Positions 57,147 through 64,000 of a stretch of 64,000 nt of DNA are shown one piece after another (position 1 is the stretch's first letter; every line of letters begins with the position of its first letter). A program made the translations under genes and the position numbers. The stretch spans positions 44,629 to 108,628 of the forward strand of contig NZ_BAEN01000004.1 of the NCBI RefSeq assembly GCF_000314975.1, read 5' to 3'. The DNA comes from Aliiglaciecola lipolytica E3. GTDB taxonomy: Bacteria; Pseudomonadota; Gammaproteobacteria; Enterobacterales; Alteromonadaceae. Below the pieces are notes generated by a model. It ran no database searches, was not told the origin of the DNA, and saw nothing but the letters and a program-made list of their open reading frames with translations.

Positions 57147-57842
57147 ATGACAAAGATATTAATAATTGATGACGATGAAGAGTTAACGGAAAGTTTAGCT
57201 GCTTTCTTCAACAATCATCAATGTGAGCTCGTCGTAGCCAATGATCCGCTTTTAGCGATGGCTCTAATAGAAAAAGAAGCACCACTATTACTGCTGTTAG
57301 ATGTAATGATGCCAAAAATAGATGGCTTTACTTTATGTGAACAGATCCGAAAAAAATACACTTTACCTATCATTATGTTAACTGCTAGAGGTAAGTTAGA
57401 AGATAAAGTACATGGCTTCGAAATTGGTGTTGATGATTACTTACCCAAGCCTTTTGAACCATTAGAGCTGTTAGCCAGAGTACAAGCCTTACTTCGACGA
57501 ACAAGGAGTAAAAAGCAAGAAACCGAAATACAAGAACACATTCAGTTTGCTAGCCTTGATATTTTTCCCGCACAGCAATTAGTTAAAGTGAGCGGTGAAG
57601 AGATCAGCTTGTCCGGCATGGAATTTCACTTGCTTTATACGCTGGCGACCAACCCTGGTAAGGTTTATAACCGAGAACAAATTACGGGTGCCTTAAAAGG
57701 TGTAGAAGTTGACTTATATGGTCGCGCTGTCGATATATTGCTCAGTCGACTAAGACAAAAACTGAATGATTCTGCCGCAGCTCCCATGTTTATAAAAACC
57801 ATCAGGGGCATTGGTTACACATTTATTGGGAAGCGGTTGTGA
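57147..57842 (+). CDS. OmpR-family response regulator
   Basis: About 231 residues from ATG 57147 (frame also open from 57093). Receiver domain: KILIIDDDEEL acidic pocket, phospho-acceptor Asp in LLLLDVMMPKIDG, Thr in IMLTARG and Lys in DYLPKPFEP. The C-terminal winged helix ends IRGIGYTFIGKRL. Its stop overlaps the kinase start (GTGA). Target genes are unknown; the divergent DUF4386/DUF2306 pair is a candidate. Confidence 0.93.
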   Translation: MTKILIIDDDEELTESLAAFFNNHQCELVVANDPLLAMALIEKEAPLLLLLDVMMPKIDGFTLCEQIRKKYTLPIIMLTARGKLEDKVHGFEIGVDDYLPKPFEPLELLARVQALLRRTRSKKQETEIQEHIQFASLDIFPAQQLVKVSGEEISLSGMEFHLLYTLATNPGKVYNREQITGALKGVEVDLYGRAVDILLSRLRQKLNDSAAAPMFIKTIRGIGYTFIGKRL

Positions 57843-59128
57843 AACTCCCAAACTTGAACTTATACACGCGCTTCTTTTTGCTGTTTGCCATCACGACACT
57901 GCTACTAATTGTTCTGGTTGTACTGGGGAGTTTTTCCATGTCTGAACAAAAGGCACAGCAAATTGTTTTAGACAGACATGAAGCGCTGCATGAGATGATG
58001 GCTAAATTAGTTGCAGGGGCAATCGATATTGAGCATTTAAAGACAGAAGCTAAAAAGAATCGTGTGGCGATACAAATTACCAGAGGTGAAAAGGTTTGGT
58101 TAACCGGAGATCCGCTACCAACACCTGAAAAGCTAATGAATAATGCAACACCTCTCGGCAAGCTGTTTTTTACAAAAGTAGGCACGAAGTATTTTGTGTT
58201 TACCACATCAAATAACACAACCATCGCGGTCACCTCGCAAATAGCTAACCTTATCGTTTACCCAAACTGGCTGGTGTTTTGGCCTTGGCTTGGTGTGCTA
58301 TTAGTATTGTTTGTTAATTATAAGTTGTTGAATAAGCAATTAAGTCCAATCCAAAGCGCCATAGACAGCGCCACTCAAATTAGCCAAGGCAACCTTAAAC
58401 ACCGCATTCAAACTCACCCGGCCAATGACTTGGGAAAACTCACCAATGGATTAAATACTATGGCTGAAAATTTAGAAGAACTTTTTGCTTCAAAGAATGA
58501 ATTATTACTGTCCGTTAGCCATGAATTAAGATCTCCTATGGCAAGAATGAAGGTGTTGTTAGCACTTTTAAATAAAGACCAAACTGTGTCAAAACTCAAT
58601 CGCGAAATAAACAAAATGGATGCCATTGTAGAGCAACTACTAGAAAGTGAACGGCTGCGAGATTCACACAAACTATTAAATTTAGAGCCATATTACTTTC
58701 CCAATGTGATAGCAGACATCACTAATAGTTTTGATGGCATAGACAACTTAACACTAGAAGGCTCAATTCCAGAGATAGTCATTGATATTGATTTAGGCCG
58801 CTTTAAGTTTTTAGTGCGAAATTTAATTGAAAATGCGCTAACCCATTCCACCGACTCAAGCCCTGTACTTATTGCCTGTAAAAAGAGTTCAAATCAACTA
58901 ATAATCTCGGTAAGAGATTTTGGCTCAGGAATGGATGAACAGTTTTTGTCTAAGGTGTTTGAGCCCTTTTCTCAAGCAGAAAACGTAAACAACCGCAGCA
59001 ATAAAGGTGTTGGTTTAGGGTTATTTTTATGCAAACGTATCGCATTAGCTCATGGCGGCGATTTAACAGTAAAAAGTGAGCTTGGCAAAGGTAGTACGTT
59101 TATTTTTAAGTTACCAATCGCTGCTTAA
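57839..59128 (+). CDS. Sensor histidine kinase with HAMP domain
   Basis: A 429-residue membrane kinase starting at GTG 57839. Two membrane helices (about 9-30 and 140-160) flank a small periplasmic sensor region. A HAMP domain follows, then the H box SVSHELRSPMARM (H228), N box NLIENALTHS, G1 DFGSGMDEQ and G2 GVGLGLFLCKRIALAHGG. It should phosphorylate the regulator encoded just before it. The signal is unknown. It ends 41 bases before the tRNA on the other strand. Confidence 0.94.
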   Translation: MKLPNLNLYTRFFLLFAITTLLLIVLVVLGSFSMSEQKAQQIVLDRHEALHEMMAKLVAGAIDIEHLKTEAKKNRVAIQITRGEKVWLTGDPLPTPEKLMNNATPLGKLFFTKVGTKYFVFTTSNNTTIAVTSQIANLIVYPNWLVFWPWLGVLLVLFVNYKLLNKQLSPIQSAIDSATQISQGNLKHRIQTHPANDLGKLTNGLNTMAENLEELFASKNELLLSVSHELRSPMARMKVLLALLNKDQTVSKLNREINKMDAIVEQLLESERLRDSHKLLNLEPYYFPNVIADITNSFDGIDNLTLEGSIPEIVIDIDLGRFKFLVRNLIENALTHSTDSSPVLIACKKSSNQLIISVRDFGSGMDEQFLSKVFEPFSQAENVNNRSNKGVGLGLFLCKRIALAHGGDLTVKSELGKGSTFIFKLPIAA

Positions 59129-59169
59129 TGTTAAACAGGGCTCTTCATCATTAACGGGGGAGGAGATGG

Positions 59170-59246
59170 TGGTGGCCCGACCCTGACTTGAACAGGGGAC
59201 CTGCCGATTATGAGTCGGATGCTCTAACCAACTGAGCTATCGGGCC
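59170..59246 (-). tRNA. tRNA with CAT anticodon, probably Ile2 (lysidine type)
   Basis: 77 bases with CCA encoded. Acceptor GGCCCGA/TCGGGCC, D arm GCTC...GAGC, anticodon loop CTCATAA, T arm CCCTG-TTCAAGT-CAGGG. GGCC... with the CTCATAATCG anticodon loop is like bacterial tRNA-Ile2 (read with lysidine by TilS) rather than elongator Met; the choice needs a model search. A T-C pair sits at the top of the anticodon stem. Confidence 0.93.
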
Positions 59247-59287
59247 ATTTGCAGATGTTCTGAACTAGGTTTTTCAAAACGGTGCGC

Positions 59288-59316
59288 AGTATAAGCAGTT
59301 TTAACGGCGTTGTCAT
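59288..59316 (-). promoter_or_regulatory. Promoter of the CAT tRNA
   Basis: On the minus strand ATGACA (-35; 59311-59316) and TATACT (-10; 59288-59293) with 17-base spacing, followed by GCGC, the GC-rich discriminator typical of stable-RNA promoters. Confidence 0.75.
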
Positions 59317-59422
59317 TACTTTGTAAGGTGGAATTTTCCGTTTGCTTAAAAAATGCGCGTTTCAGCTGTGAAACTGTGAATAGGTAGTGTTTTAACTACC
59401 TATTCATTTCGTTTTTCGTGGT

Positions 59423-60835
59423 CTAGTAAGGCAAGGGTATGGCGTTGCCATTTAGCATTGCTGCCCCGTCTTTCAAAGAAAAATGCATTTTTAATTTATC
59501 GTCTTCTTCGGTTATGAAGCCTTGTGCCTTTAAACCTTCAATCATGTTAGGTACTTGTTGCGCGGCTATGAGTTCAATTTCTTCAGGAGACATGCCAGCG
59601 GTTTGTGGATTAAGTTGCAATTGGCTGATCATGTAACGTGAGAAAAAGAGATTGGCTACGCCTTTGTCTAATTCAAGTTTTGTATCAGAAACAGTGTGCT
59701 CCAACCAAAATTTTGGATCTTCTGGTGTGGTAGGTAACGCATCAATTCCGATTAGTTGATTATTGCTGTAAGCAACGAATTTACCTTCAGGTAGTGTAGC
59801 TGAAAAGTCGCTGATGTTAATTTGTGGTTGGCTTTTTAATAGCGACAATAAGTTCTGTTGGAAAAAGACCATGGATTGCTGCTTCATTTCATTTTCATTG
59901 AGCTTTGACAATGACTTAGCAAACTCTTGATATGCTTTTAAAAAGACGAGGCTAATTCGATTTGTTTCTATATTTAACTTGAAGTCTGAAACGTCGTAAT
60001 TCATGGCTGAAACATTTTCGACAGTCATTTTTTGAGAAATGTTCACCAACTCTTCTTTTTCGTCAATGTTGGTATCAACTTCAAACGAAAGCTTGTTTAA
60101 ATCTATACTTTGCTGAGTACCGTTGGCGGTTAATATTTCCAATTTATCCATGGTTAGTAATGCACTGGAGTCAAACATTTCACCATTCATCGCAGCAATG
60201 AACTCGCCTTCAGAAGTCATTGACAAATAAACGTCTCCAACTTCGAATTTACCTTCGTCAGAAGTGAATTGGAAAGTTTCAATCTTTCCTTCATATGAAA
60301 ACTCATCACTAGATTGTTTACCTTCGCCTTCATATCCAGAAAAAACAACATTTTGGTTTGTACTTTGATCATTGACAGTAAAAGGTACGATACGGTCTTC
60401 CAAATCAGCCGCGCCGAATAGTCCACTGTTGATAGACAATTCATAGAAATTTGTTTCTTCTGGCCATTCCAATTTGCTTCTCAAAACGTCGCCAGCATAA
60501 ACTACGTCCCAGTTGATCAGTCCAATATCGACACCATCGGTAAAAATTACCGGTCCATGATGAGATACGAATTCAAGCAACACTTCAGGTTCACTTTCGC
60601 TCCATGGCGAGTCGTCGCCTTGGCCTAACGATGCTAACGCAAACTTTACTTTAACAAGCCCATTCGAACTGAACCAACCCTCATTAAGTTCCACTACTTC
60701 AGCGCTATACCCATTTAAATTATTCAACTGAGTTATATATTGATCGATATTGCTACTAACTTGGGTGCTGATATATTTGGGTAAAATGAGAATTGTCGCT
60801 AGAACTATGGCGAGAACGAGGTAGCGTTTTTTCAT
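59423..60835 (-). CDS. YdgA-like DUF945 protein
   Basis: A 470-residue protein with an N-terminal membrane anchor (LVLAIVLATILILPKYI). The rest is an extracytoplasmic beta-rich region in the DUF945 pattern (LNEGWFSSNGLVKVKF, HHGPVIFTDGVDIGLI). DUF945/YdgA proteins lie in the periplasm, anchored in the inner membrane; their function is not known. It is divergent from the next gene with a 356-base gap holding short palindromes (60900-60916 and 61039-61051). Confidence 0.85.
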   Translation of the reverse strand: MKKRYLVLAIVLATILILPKYISTQVSSNIDQYITQLNNLNGYSAEVVELNEGWFSSNGLVKVKFALASLGQGDDSPWSESEPEVLLEFVSHHGPVIFTDGVDIGLINWDVVYAGDVLRSKLEWPEETNFYELSINSGLFGAADLEDRIVPFTVNDQSTNQNVVFSGYEGEGKQSSDEFSYEGKIETFQFTSDEGKFEVGDVYLSMTSEGEFIAAMNGEMFDSSALLTMDKLEILTANGTQQSIDLNKLSFEVDTNIDEKEELVNISQKMTVENVSAMNYDVSDFKLNIETNRISLVFLKAYQEFAKSLSKLNENEMKQQSMVFFQQNLLSLLKSQPQINISDFSATLPEGKFVAYSNNQLIGIDALPTTPEDPKFWLEHTVSDTKLELDKGVANLFFSRYMISQLQLNPQTAGMSPEEIELIAAQQVPNMIEGLKAQGFITEEDDKLKMHFSLKDGAAMLNGNAIPLPY

Positions 60836-61190
60836 TGTGTAAAACTTCCTTGAGAACCGATAAACATACAGTTTGAGCGGCCAATCTATTTTGAATTTAG
60901 TAGGAAAAATTCCTACCCTTGGAGAAATGGATTATGACACAGAGCTTTAACCAATAAAACTCACTGAAAAAGCAAAGTTATTCGCTTGTATTTTTTCTCA
61001 AATGCTTAAAATGTTTATATAATGTTAATTAATTCTTTAGGGAAATTCCCTGATGTACTTTGCAAAAACTGTGAAATCTGCTTGAAAGTCAATAAAATAG
61101 GGGTGCAACCTCGAAAAAACTTTGTTACATTCAAATCACAGCTGCAGAATTAAAACTATATAAATGGCATCTAGCCAAAGCGGAGACTTT
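60836..61190. other. 355-base intergenic region with two short palindromes
   Basis: GTAGGAAAAATTCCTAC (60900-60916) and AGGGAAATTCCCT (61039-61051). Their GGAA...TTCC cores resemble the window's REP-like elements but lack TGTAG flanks. No gene is seen. Confidence 0.5.
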
Positions 61191-61520
61191 ATGACTGAAA
61201 AACCTTTCTTGGTAAGTGGTAGAAATACCATCATCCATAAGATAAGAAAATTAGACTTGCTTATTTTAAATGGCGAAGACAATCCGCCAGTTCTGGTTAC
61301 TCATAAAGCACTAAAATTATTCACAGGTAAAGTACCTGAAAACAAACGCGAAGCTAAGATGCAAGACATGGAGTTAGTTGATGTCACATTGACGGATGTG
61401 TTTGGTGATGAGAAAACGTTGATTTTTGTTCAAACGTTAAACGGTAAAGAATATAAAATTGATTATAGTAAGTTAGATACGCCATTGTTTATAAAAATCC
61501 ATCAAGACAACGCATTTTAA
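61191..61520 (+). CDS. Hypothetical protein
   Basis: About 109 residues from ATG 61191, which has GGAGA (61182-61186) close upstream; the frame also opens at 61164. A soluble basic-start, beta-rich protein (PFLVSGRNTIIHKIRKLDLLILNG, VTLTDVFGDEKTLIFVQTL). No family recognised. A hairpin follows the stop. Confidence 0.7.
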   Translation: MTEKPFLVSGRNTIIHKIRKLDLLILNGEDNPPVLVTHKALKLFTGKVPENKREAKMQDMELVDVTLTDVFGDEKTLIFVQTLNGKEYKIDYSKLDTPLFIKIHQDNAF

Positions 61521-61533
61521 TTGCAAATTAACT

Positions 61534-61556
61534 AAGTGGTTCAATTGAGCCACTTT
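61534..61556 (+). terminator. Hairpin after the hypothetical gene
   Basis: AAGTGGTTCAA and TTGAGCCACTT are inverted with one G-T pair; TTGTTATT follows, a weak T tract. Confidence 0.5.
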
Positions 61557-61916
61557 GTTATTCCTTCCTGATTAAGTTTCACCTTCAACGCATTTTACAT
61601 TTCTTAGTCTTTTTTCTATTTAGCAACCCAATTTAAATTCTAGACACATTAAGGTGTTTGTAACAAAGCGTGTGCAATTTACGGTAGCAGGCAGTATTTC
61701 ACGACCATCTATCGCAGTAATTTATCTGCTTATCTCTTTATCTCAACTTTCTGTAACTTGGCGATATTTTCTGTGCAGCTTGAGTTTTTGCACTTAGGGT
61801 TAATGACAAATCTGCTTTAGTTCTGGAAGGGTATTATTGGCTAGATAGGAGTAGATTAAAGCCGAAATGAATTCCGTTTTGGCATTTAATTAAGTTAATC
61901 AAAGGTGGAACCAAAA
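61557..61916. other. 360-base intergenic region
   Basis: No open frame or repeat recognised. The last bases hold the ribosome site AAGGTGG (61902-61908) for the next gene. Confidence 0.5.
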
Positions 61917-62256
61917 ATGAAATTATTTAATAGCGTGAATAATAAAAAAATAGGTGGCTGTAGCGTTTGTGTTAGGTGCATTCGCTACTCATAGTGCGAA
62001 TGCTGCAACTTCTTTTACTCCTACTCAGGAAGCGTCTTTAGTTAAAATTTGCAAAGCATTAAAAAGTGACAGCCGAATCAAGTTGAACAATGCCATTAAG
62101 TCGAGCAATTTAAGTTATAAGTTGGTAGCAAATGGGTTGATGTGCAATGGCAAATCAGCGCTCGAATTTGCAGTGATGCATGAAGCACAAAAAACCGCTG
62201 GTTTGTTAGCCCGTAAGGCCAATATTAATTATGACGAAATGTTAGCCAAGCGCTAA
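61917..62256 (+). CDS. DUF3718-like exported protein, apparent one-base frameshift
   Basis: ATG 61917 has AAGGTGG 8 bases upstream and starts MKLFNSVNNKKI. The rest of the protein (VAFVLGAFATHSANA signal peptide end, then TSFTPTQEASLVKICKALKSD, LMCNGKSALEFAV) is in the +1 frame from GTG 61954 and matches small DUF3718 proteins. One base too many near ATAGGTGG (61950-61957) breaks the frame: in frame 0 translation stops after about 25 codons. It is either a sequence error, a true mutation or a recoded gene. A start at GTG 61954 has no ribosome site. Confidence 0.8.
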
Positions 62257-62273
62257 TTTGAAAATGTTATTCA

Positions 62274-62543
62274 ACGGGCTAAAGCCCGCCCTACAGATTG
62301 TAGTCTGGAATTCATTCCACAGAGAGGTTCACGGGTGACCAGTTGTAGTCTGGAATTTATTCCAGAGAGCGGTTCACGGGTGACCAGTTGTAGTCTGGAA
62401 TTTATTCCAGAGAGCGGTTCACGGGTGACCAGTTGTAGTCTGGAATTTATTCCAGAGAGCGGTTCACGGGTGACCAGTTGTAGTCTGGAATTTATTCCAG
62501 AAGGGGAGCTTCATAGGCTTACGGGCTAAAGCCCGCCCTACAG
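62274..62543. repeat. 45-bp tandem repeat (five units) between two identical 23-bp palindromic ends
   Basis: Units start at 62298, 62343, 62388, 62433 and 62478 (45 bases apart), each with TTGTAGTCTGGAATTTATTCCAGA, a palindromic core. The array is flanked by identical copies of ACGGGCTAAAGCCCGCCCTACAG (23 bases) at 62274-62296 and 62521-62543, themselves holding the inverted GGGCTAAAGCCC. The GGAATTYATTCC core is shared with the 70-bp repeats at 23215. A long open frame across it is a by-product of 45 being a multiple of 3. Confidence 0.95.
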
Positions 62544-62593
62544 CTTGTAGACTGGCTATACCCAGTACGAATGTCTCGAAATTTCAAACCAAC

Positions 62594-62785
62594 AAAGGAG
62601 GACGTTAATCCCAGCAGAGCGTGCTTTCATCACAAACACCTGAAAATGGGGTGATAGAAAGCTAAAATTTTAAACGTCGGAGTAGTGACCCGATGAATAC
62701 ATGCTTTAAAAACCCTATTTTAAAACATGTATTGTTTCCTGGATTAGATTGAGGCTGCTTGTTGCAAAACACAGCCTCTTTTTTT
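62594..62785 (+). ncRNA. Candidate structured RNA with its own terminator
   Basis: Three hairpins in a row and a terminator: GACGTT (62601-62606) pairs with AACGTC (62673-62678) around an inner stem GCTTTC-ATCAC (62623-62633) with GTGAT-A-GAAAGC (62651-62662); then AATACATG/CATGTATT with TTTAAAA/TTTTAAA inside (62696-62733); then the terminator at 62751. No protein family is recognised. It could be a small RNA or a leader; promoter not located. Does not match riboswitch consensus known to me. Confidence 0.5.
62751..62785 (+). terminator. Strong rho-independent terminator
   Basis: GAGGCTG (62751-62757) and CAGCCTC (62772-62778) followed by seven T. No gene of size lies just upstream, which is why an RNA gene is proposed at 62594. 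Confidence 0.88.
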
Positions 62786-63142
62786 GTATGGCTAATTTAT
62801 TATCCGTACTCTCCAATAGTTAATGGTAGCTATATAAACGTGAATCTACCGAGGTAAATAAAGCTTCCCCAATGTACGCCGATAAAAACAGCAGTGATGT
62901 TGATCATAAAGCGACTTTATCGCAGGTGACTTGAATGTACGTCAGTTGAATACAAGTAAATAATTAACCAAAGATAAAAGTAAGGTTTATACTTGGTATT
63001 ATTGACAAGAACTGCTATCTATTAACATACGCAAGTTGACAAGCGAATGAATTTTCTACCTTTTGTTGATTATTTTTACCGATTCGTTTTAGAACCATAT
63101 TCCAATAATGACTTTTCGTTTGAGTAGAGAATTTTAAAAGAT
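62786..63142. other. Intergenic region before the response regulator-CheC gene
   Basis: About 357 bases, AT-rich. No gene or repeat seen; likely promoter region of the next gene. Confidence 0.5.
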
Positions 63143-64000
63143 ATGTTTTCAGTGTTGATATGTGACGATTCTATGGTCGCCCGCAAACAGGTCTCGAAAT
63201 GTCTCCCCCAAGATTGGGATGTTGCTGTGCATTTTGCTAAACATGGTCGTGAAGCAATCACTGCTATTGAAGAAGGCAAAGGACAACTTATGTTCTTAGA
63301 CTTGAATATGCCTGTGATGGACGGTTACGAGACTTTAAAAGCTATTCATCAACGTCAACTCAACTCAAAAGTTATTGTTATCTCCGGAGATATTCAACCT
63401 ACAGCACATGAACGCGTAAAAGCGCTCGGCGCTATCGAATTTATTGAAAAGCCAGTTAATCCAGAGCTTATTCACGATGTACTAGTGAAACACAATATTA
63501 TTGGTGCTGAGCAAGAGGAAGAGCAGATTGAAGCGTCCGCTTTGCCTGCGGATATACGTGATTGTTATCAAGAGATCACCAATATCGCCATGGGGCAAGC
63601 GGGTGATCATTTGGCCCGTATGCTCAAGGTGTTCGTAAAATTGCCTATCCCAAACGTTAATCTTATCGAAGTCTCAGAATTACATATGATGCTGCAAGAT
63701 ATTGAAGATAAAGATACGGTATCTGGAATATGTCAGGGCTTTTTGGGCGCAGGAGTGTCAGGTGAAGCGTTATTCATATTGAGTGATTCAAGTTTTGGTG
63801 ATGTAGCTAAAATAATGGATATCACCGAAGAAGTGGACGACCAAGTTCAGCTCGAATTGTTGATGGATGCTGCGAATATCTTAATTGGCACTTGTTTACG
63901 TGGATTCGCAAGTCAGTTGGATTTGAACTTTAGTCAGGGACATCCAGTCGTGTTAGGACAACATCGAAGTGTATCTGAACTAATTTCTAATAATAAAACT
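63143..64000 (+). CDS. Response regulator fused to a CheC/CheX-type phosphatase domain (3' end outside window)
   Basis: The frame is open from ATG 63143 to the last base with no stop (286 codons seen). Residues 1-125 are a receiver: FSVLICDDSMVAR acidic pocket, phospho-acceptor Asp in MFLDLNMPVMDGY, Ser in VIVISGD and Lys in FIEKPVNPE. From about residue 140 a CheC-like domain follows (PADIRDCYQEITNIAMGQAGDHLARML, then ELLMDAANILIGTCLRGFASQL), with the paired E-x-x-N-type segments in which E-I-T-N and D-A-A-N fit the phosphatase motifs. It probably removes phosphate from a CheY-like protein or itself. Confidence 0.9.
   Translation, partial: MFSVLICDDSMVARKQVSKCLPQDWDVAVHFAKHGREAITAIEEGKGQLMFLDLNMPVMDGYETLKAIHQRQLNSKVIVISGDIQPTAHERVKALGAIEFIEKPVNPELIHDVLVKHNIIGAEQEEEQIEASALPADIRDCYQEITNIAMGQAGDHLARMLKVFVKLPIPNVNLIEVSELHMMLQDIEDKDTVSGICQGFLGAGVSGEALFILSDSSFGDVAKIMDITEEVDDQVQLELLMDAANILIGTCLRGFASQLDLNFSQGHPVVLGQHRSVSELISNNKT

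Noticed and set aside
62335..62529. Open frame with a 15-residue repeat
   Set aside because: It is the 45-bp tandem array read through; no ribosome site, and the palindromic core explains the sequence.
62693..62752. 19-codon frame MNTCFKNPILKHVLFPGLD
   Set aside because: Has a GGAG upstream but lies in strong hairpins; kept only as an alternative to the RNA candidate.

Overview
The window looks like chromosomal DNA of a marine gammaproteobacterium of the Alteromonadales (Glaciecola/Paraglaciecola/Alteromonas-like). This is inferred from the AT-rich base composition, the gene families (YgiQ, YjjX, TIGR01777 epimerase, MSHA-like pilin, PEP-CTERM-like tail, alginate-lyase-type enzyme, PL/SDR genes) and the bacterial-type tRNA. 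No phage structural genes, CRISPR array or transposase gene were seen. Both ends cut through genes.

Layout. 1-5.7 kb: three tandem paralogous genes of the Ser/Thr kinase family. The first is only a C-terminal Sel1-repeat part. The second is a full kinase-transmembrane-Sel1 protein. The third joins the same kinase to a DnaJ-type substrate-binding domain. 5.8-8.0 kb: a secreted beta-rich protein and an alginate-lyase-fold enzyme. 8.0-17.4 kb: mixed housekeeping genes (PAS, CreA, nitroreductase, thiolase, carboxylesterase, solute-binding protein, ABC exporter, YjjX). 17.5-23.2 kb: PepSY protein, a FAN1-like nuclease fused to a DnaQ-type exonuclease, a CPXCG protein, YgiQ. 23.2-23.6 kb: six copies of a 70-bp palindromic repeat. 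23.6-26.6 kb: two photolyases, one FeS (6-4)-type and one CPD-type. 26.8-35.4 kb: a desuccinylase-like gene, then a tightly overlapping operon RDD / SpoIIM / DUF4129 / DUF4350 / MoxR / DUF58, whose six genes are joined by five 4-bp stop/start overlaps.

35.4-45.1 kb: HemN, a conserved protein of unknown function, a lipoprotein solute-binding protein, DUF2721, a fused dihaem cytochrome c-rhodanese, a ParD-like/methionine aminopeptidase pair preceded by a pentanucleotide microsatellite, a glutaredoxin-like protein and a YcaQ-type glycosylase. 45.4-54.1 kb: a PEP-CTERM-like protein, TIGR01777 epimerase, KduD-like SDR, MFS transporter, a lipoprotein plus an M64-like metalloprotease, and an MSHA-like pilin. 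54.3-59.2 kb: a segment bounded by an intact CAT tRNA and a duplicate of that tRNA's 3' end. It holds a broken trpS copy joined to a broken solute-binding gene, two small membrane proteins and a two-component system, and looks like an old tRNA-targeted island without an integrase. 59.4-64 kb: a YdgA-like protein, a DUF3718 gene with an apparent one-base frameshift, a 45-bp repeat array, a candidate structured RNA ending in a strong terminator, and a response regulator-CheC-type protein running off the end.

The points that most deserve a second look are the kinase-DnaJ fusion with a reduced zinc centre, the FAN1-DnaQ fusion, the candidate RNA at 62.6-62.8 kb, the tRNA-bounded island, the microsatellite before the ParD-like/Map pair, and one dispersed palindromic repeat family that appears both singly and as two different tandem arrays.
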